Of a stretch of 45,206 nucleotides of DNA, positions 42,155-45,206 are shown in pieces (position 1 is the stretch's first letter; each line of letters begins with the position of its first letter). A program made the position numbers and the translations under genes. A model generated the notes under the pieces. It was not told where the DNA came from. It saw only the letters and a list, made by a program, of their open reading frames with translations, and did no database searches. Source of the DNA: Bizionia sp. (GTDB lineage Bacteria; Bacteroidota; Bacteroidia; Flavobacteriales; Flavobacteriaceae); assembly GCA_020631395.1 (NCBI GenBank), contig JAHDHI010000036.1:1-45206 (forward strand). The letters are read 5' to 3'.

Positions 42155-45007
42155 ATGCCAAAGAATTCAAAACTAAAATCCATACTTATCATTGGATCCG
42201 GTCCTATTGTGATCGGGCAAGCTTGCGAGTTTGACTATTCAGGAACCCAAGCCTTGAGATCCTTAAGAGAGGACGGAATCGAAACCATTCTAATCAATTC
42301 CAATCCAGCAACCATCATGACGGATCCCTCAATGGCGGATCACGTATACCTGTTGCCTCTAAACACGAAATCAATTATAAAAATCCTGAAGGAGCATCCA
42401 CAAATCGATGCTGTCTTGCCAACAATGGGAGGGCAAACAGCTTTGAACCTATGTATCGAAGCTGATGAAAAAGGTATTTGGAAAGACTTTGGTGTAGAGA
42501 TTATTGGTGTAAACATAGATGCCATAAACATTACCGAAGATAGAGAGCAATTTAGAGAGTTAATGCTTAAAATAGGTGTTCCAATGGCACCACAAGCGAC
42601 TGCCACTTCTTATTTGAAAGGTAAGGAAATAGCGCAAGAATTTGGTTTTCCTTTAATAATTAGAGCATCTTTTACCTTAGGAGGAGCAGGTGCATCATTT
42701 GTATATAAGGAAGAAGATTTTGATGAGTTGTTAACACGTGGTTTGGAGATCTCTCCCATTCACGAGGTAATGATCGACAAGGCTTTGATTGGTTGGAAGG
42801 AATACGAATTGGAACTCCTTAGAGATGCCAATGACAATGTAGTCATCATTTGTTCCATAGAAAATATGGACCCTATTGGAATTCATACTGGAGACTCCAT
42901 TACAGTGGCTCCAGCAATGACATTGAGTGATACTACATACCAAAAAATGCGTGATATGGCAATACATATGATGCGTAACATTGGTGACTTCGCTGGAGGC
43001 TGCAATGTACAGTTTGCAGTGAGTCCAGATGAAAATGAAGATATTATTGCAATCGAAATCAATCCGCGTGTATCACGTTCTTCTGCATTGGCGAGTAAGG
43101 CAACTGGATACCCTATTGCAAAGATAGCCGCAAAATTGGCGATTGGTTATCACTTGGATGAATTGGAGAATCAGATAACGAAATCGACTTCAGCATTGTT
43201 CGAACCAACATTGGACTATGTTATCGTAAAGATACCACGTTGGAATTTTGATAAATTCGAAGGCTCAGACAGAACTTTGGGACTGCAAATGAAATCCGTT
43301 GGTGAAGTAATGGGGATTGGACGTTCTTTCCAAGAAGCATTGCACAAGGCAACACAATCCTTGGAAATAAAACGAAATGGATTGGGAGCAGATGGGAAAG
43401 GATATAAGAACTACGATCAAATAATAGAAAAGCTAACCTATGCAAGTTGGGATCGTGTGTTTGTCATTTACGATGCAATACAAATGGGAATCCCATTGAG
43501 CCGCATTCATGAAATTACAAAAATTGACATGTGGTTCTTGAAGCAATATGAAGAACTTTACCTTTTGGAAAAGGAAATTTCCACTTTCAAGATAGATACC
43601 ATTGAAAAGGATTTGTTGTTGGAAGCCAAACAAAAGGGCTATGGAGATAGACAAATTGCACACATGCTTGGTTGTTTGGAGAGTCAAGTCTATACACGAC
43701 GAGAAGAACTGAACATAAATAGAGTGTACAAGCTCGTAGATACATGTGCAGCAGAATTTGAAGCAAAGACACCTTACTATTATTCGACATTTGAGAACGA
43801 TGTGGAAACAGCGGATGGTAAGCGTTATGCAGACAATGAAAGTATAGTGACAGATAGGAAAAAGGTAATTGTTTTGGGATCTGGGCCAAATAGAATAGGT
43901 CAAGGTATCGAGTTCGATTATTGTTGTGTACATGGTGTTTTGGCAGCTGCCGAATGCGGTTACGAAACAATCATGATAAACTGTAACCCTGAGACGGTAT
44001 CAACCGATTTCGATACTGCGGACAAATTATATTTCGAGCCCGTTTTCTGGGAACACATATACGATATCATAAAACATGAGAAGCCTGAAGGTGTCATCGT
44101 GCAATTGGGAGGACAAACAGCCCTTAAATTGGCAGAAAAGTTAGAGCGCTACGGAATAAAGATATTGGGATCCAGTTTCAAGTCTCTGGATTTGGCGGAA
44201 GATAGAGGTAGTTTTTCCAACATATTGAAGGAAAACAACATTCCCTACCCTGAATTCGACATAGCCGAGACGGCAGAAGAAGCATTGCAAGTAGCAGACA
44301 AATTGGATTTTCCAATTCTGGTGAGACCATCATACGTATTGGGAGGACAAGGGATGAAGATCGTAATCAACAAGAAGGAGTTGGAAGAACACGTCGTAGA
44401 TTTGTTGAGAAGCATTCCTGGTAACAAATTGTTGTTGGATCATTATTTGGACGGTGCAATTGAAGCAGAAGCAGATGCCATTTGCGATGGAGAAAACATA
44501 TACATTATTGGCATAATGGAGCATATTGAGCCTTGTGGAATCCACTCGGGAGACAGCAATGCCACATTGCCACCATTCAACTTGGGGAATTTGGTGATGC
44601 AACAAATAAAGGATCACACCAAAAAAATCGCCTTGGCATTGAATACGGTAGGCCTAATCAACATTCAATTTGCAATAAAGGACGACGTGGTTTACATCAT
44701 AGAAGCCAATCCTAGAGCATCCAGAACGGTGCCATTCATAGCAAAGGCTTATGGAGAACCTTATGTGAACTATGCAACGAAGGTAATGCTGGGAGAAAAG
44801 AAGGTGACGGATTTCGATTTCAATCCAAAGTTGGAGGGCTATGCCATCAAACAACCCGTATTCTCATTCAACAAGTTTCATAACGTAAACAAGAAGTTGG
44901 GACCGGAAATGAAAAGTACCGGGGAAAGCATCTTGTTCATAGACGATTTGAAAGACGATGAGTTCTACAATCTATACTCGAGACGTAAGATGTATTTGAG
45001 CAAGTAG
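42155..45007 (+). CDS. carB: Carbamoyl-phosphate synthase large subunit, short form
   Basis: A 950-residue carbamoyl-phosphate synthase large chain. It uses ammonia from the CarA glutaminase, bicarbonate and two ATP to make carbamoyl phosphate for arginine and pyrimidine synthesis. Both homologous synthetase halves are present, with the repeated start (I)GSGP(I/N)xIGQ(A/G)xEFDY (about residues 12 and 575), FPLIIRASFTLGG and FPILVRPSYVLGGQG loops, and EINPRVSRSSALASKATGYP and EANPRASRTVPFIAKAYGEP metal-binding segments. An oligomerisation helix region separates the halves. The C-terminal MGS-like allosteric domain of about 120 residues found in E. coli CarB is absent; the protein ends soon after the second synthetase half. 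This short form is usual in flavobacteria. No carA is in the window. Confidence 0.96.
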   Translation: MPKNSKLKSILIIGSGPIVIGQACEFDYSGTQALRSLREDGIETILINSNPATIMTDPSMADHVYLLPLNTKSIIKILKEHPQIDAVLPTMGGQTALNLCIEADEKGIWKDFGVEIIGVNIDAINITEDREQFRELMLKIGVPMAPQATATSYLKGKEIAQEFGFPLIIRASFTLGGAGASFVYKEEDFDELLTRGLEISPIHEVMIDKALIGWKEYELELLRDANDNVVIICSIENMDPIGIHTGDSITVAPAMTLSDTTYQKMRDMAIHMMRNIGDFAGGCNVQFAVSPDENEDIIAIEINPRVSRSSALASKATGYPIAKIAAKLAIGYHLDELENQITKSTSALFEPTLDYVIVKIPRWNFDKFEGSDRTLGLQMKSVGEVMGIGRSFQEALHKATQSLEIKRNGLGADGKGYKNYDQIIEKLTYASWDRVFVIYDAIQMGIPLSRIHEITKIDMWFLKQYEELYLLEKEISTFKIDTIEKDLLLEAKQKGYGDRQIAHMLGCLESQVYTRREELNINRVYKLVDTCAAEFEAKTPYYYSTFENDVETADGKRYADNESIVTDRKKVIVLGSGPNRIGQGIEFDYCCVHGVLAAAECGYETIMINCNPETVSTDFDTADKLYFEPVFWEHIYDIIKHEKPEGVIVQLGGQTALKLAEKLERYGIKILGSSFKSLDLAEDRGSFSNILKENNIPYPEFDIAETAEEALQVADKLDFPILVRPSYVLGGQGMKIVINKKELEEHVVDLLRSIPGNKLLLDHYLDGAIEAEADAICDGENIYIIGIMEHIEPCGIHSGDSNATLPPFNLGNLVMQQIKDHTKKIALALNTVGLINIQFAIKDDVVYIIEANPRASRTVPFIAKAYGEPYVNYATKVMLGEKKVTDFDFNPKLEGYAIKQPVFSFNKFHNVNKKLGPEMKSTGESILFIDDLKDDEFYNLYSRRKMYLSK

Positions 45008-45028
45008 GATAAGTACAGATAATTTAAT

Positions 45029-45069
45029 AAAAAGCTGCATTCAATTTTAAAGTTGATTGCAGTTTTTTT
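45029..45069 (+). terminator. Terminator of carB
   Basis: AAAGCTGCATTCAA and TTGATTGCAGTTT form a stem with one mismatch, followed by a run of T. It lies about 22 bases after the carB stop. Confidence 0.75.
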
Positions 45070-45110
45070 TTGTCTTTCTGAATGCTTATTTCATACAATG
45101 GAAAGTTTAT

Positions 45111-45153
45111 ACGTCATTCCGAATTTATTTCGGAATCACATAACATGTTGTGG
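45111..45153. repeat. Short palindromic element (REP-like candidate)
   Basis: ATTCCGAA (45116-45123) and TTCGGAAT (45129-45136) form a perfect 8-bp stem with loop TTTAT. A second imperfect palindrome around AACATGTT follows (45138-45153). The CGTCATTCCGAATTTATTTC pattern is of the type dispersed in many flavobacterial genomes; only one copy is present in this window. Confidence 0.5.
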
Positions 45154-45206
45154 TATTGCATTTTAAAATTTGAAAGCTCAGAAATGAGTCTCAAGGAATT
45201 AAATAG

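Noticed and set aside
42155-45007. CarB regarded as truncated by a mutation
   Set aside because: The stop is followed directly by a terminator and no remnant of an MGS domain is seen downstream; short CarB is normal in this group.

Overview
The window looks like a chromosomal segment of a marine-type Flavobacteriaceae (Bacteroidota). The DNA is AT-rich. Starts are preceded by A/T-rich tracts rather than Shine-Dalgarno sequences. Several genes have the Bacteroidota promoter type (-33 TTTG, -7 TAnnTTTG; best at 4024-3995, 29127-29156 and 41797-41827). Secreted proteins end in type IX secretion (T9SS) sorting tails. Short forms of some housekeeping proteins (950-residue CarB, zinc-free L31 type B) fit the same group. 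No tRNA, rRNA, CRISPR array or intact insertion sequence was found.

Layout. 0-6 kb: a small secreted protein, a lipoprotein that looks like a degenerate gluzincin peptidase, a long-chain acyl-CoA ligase, an AraC-type regulator and a GNAT acetyltransferase. 6-10 kb: single-chain PurL. 10-19.3 kb: an exported-protein island with an M4 metallopeptidase carrying three GEVED repeats and a T9SS tail, a 1.7-kb gene-poor stretch holding a decayed surface-protein fragment, a second GEVED/T9SS protein, and an endonuclease I-family protein that ends in a dockerin-like double repeat instead of a T9SS tail. 19.3-22 kb: an RsmB-type rRNA methyltransferase and an Asp-box lipoprotein. 21.9-23.6 kb: an ECF sigma operon (sigma factor, triple-repeat membrane protein, Spy-like periplasmic protein). 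23.8-29.0 kb: a probable four-gene operon (DUF4199 protein, GT2 glycosyltransferase, phosphohexomutase, MsbA-like ABC exporter), suggesting envelope glycan or lipid supply and export. 29.2-32.4 kb: L31 type B, a GlmU-like nucleotidyltransferase and tandem YhhN-family genes, the first frameshifted. 32.3-36.9 kb: an unusual three-gene ABC operon (ATPase, 8-TM protein with a large extracytoplasmic domain, family-5 solute-binding lipoprotein). 37-45 kb: MtaB, a mini-GNAT protein, an alpha/beta hydrolase, a lytic transglycosylase, a half-size TauE protein, a TPR membrane protein, L34 and CarB.

Most of the window is core metabolism and translation. The points that deserve a second look are the atypical ABC operon, the sigma operon with its triple repeat, the mosaic secreted-protein island with its decayed C-terminal fragment, the 5-nt slippage that breaks the first YhhN gene, the perfect hairpin over the start codon of the GT2 gene, and the HEIIE motif in the peptidase-like lipoprotein. 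None of these can be called a new system from sequence reading alone.
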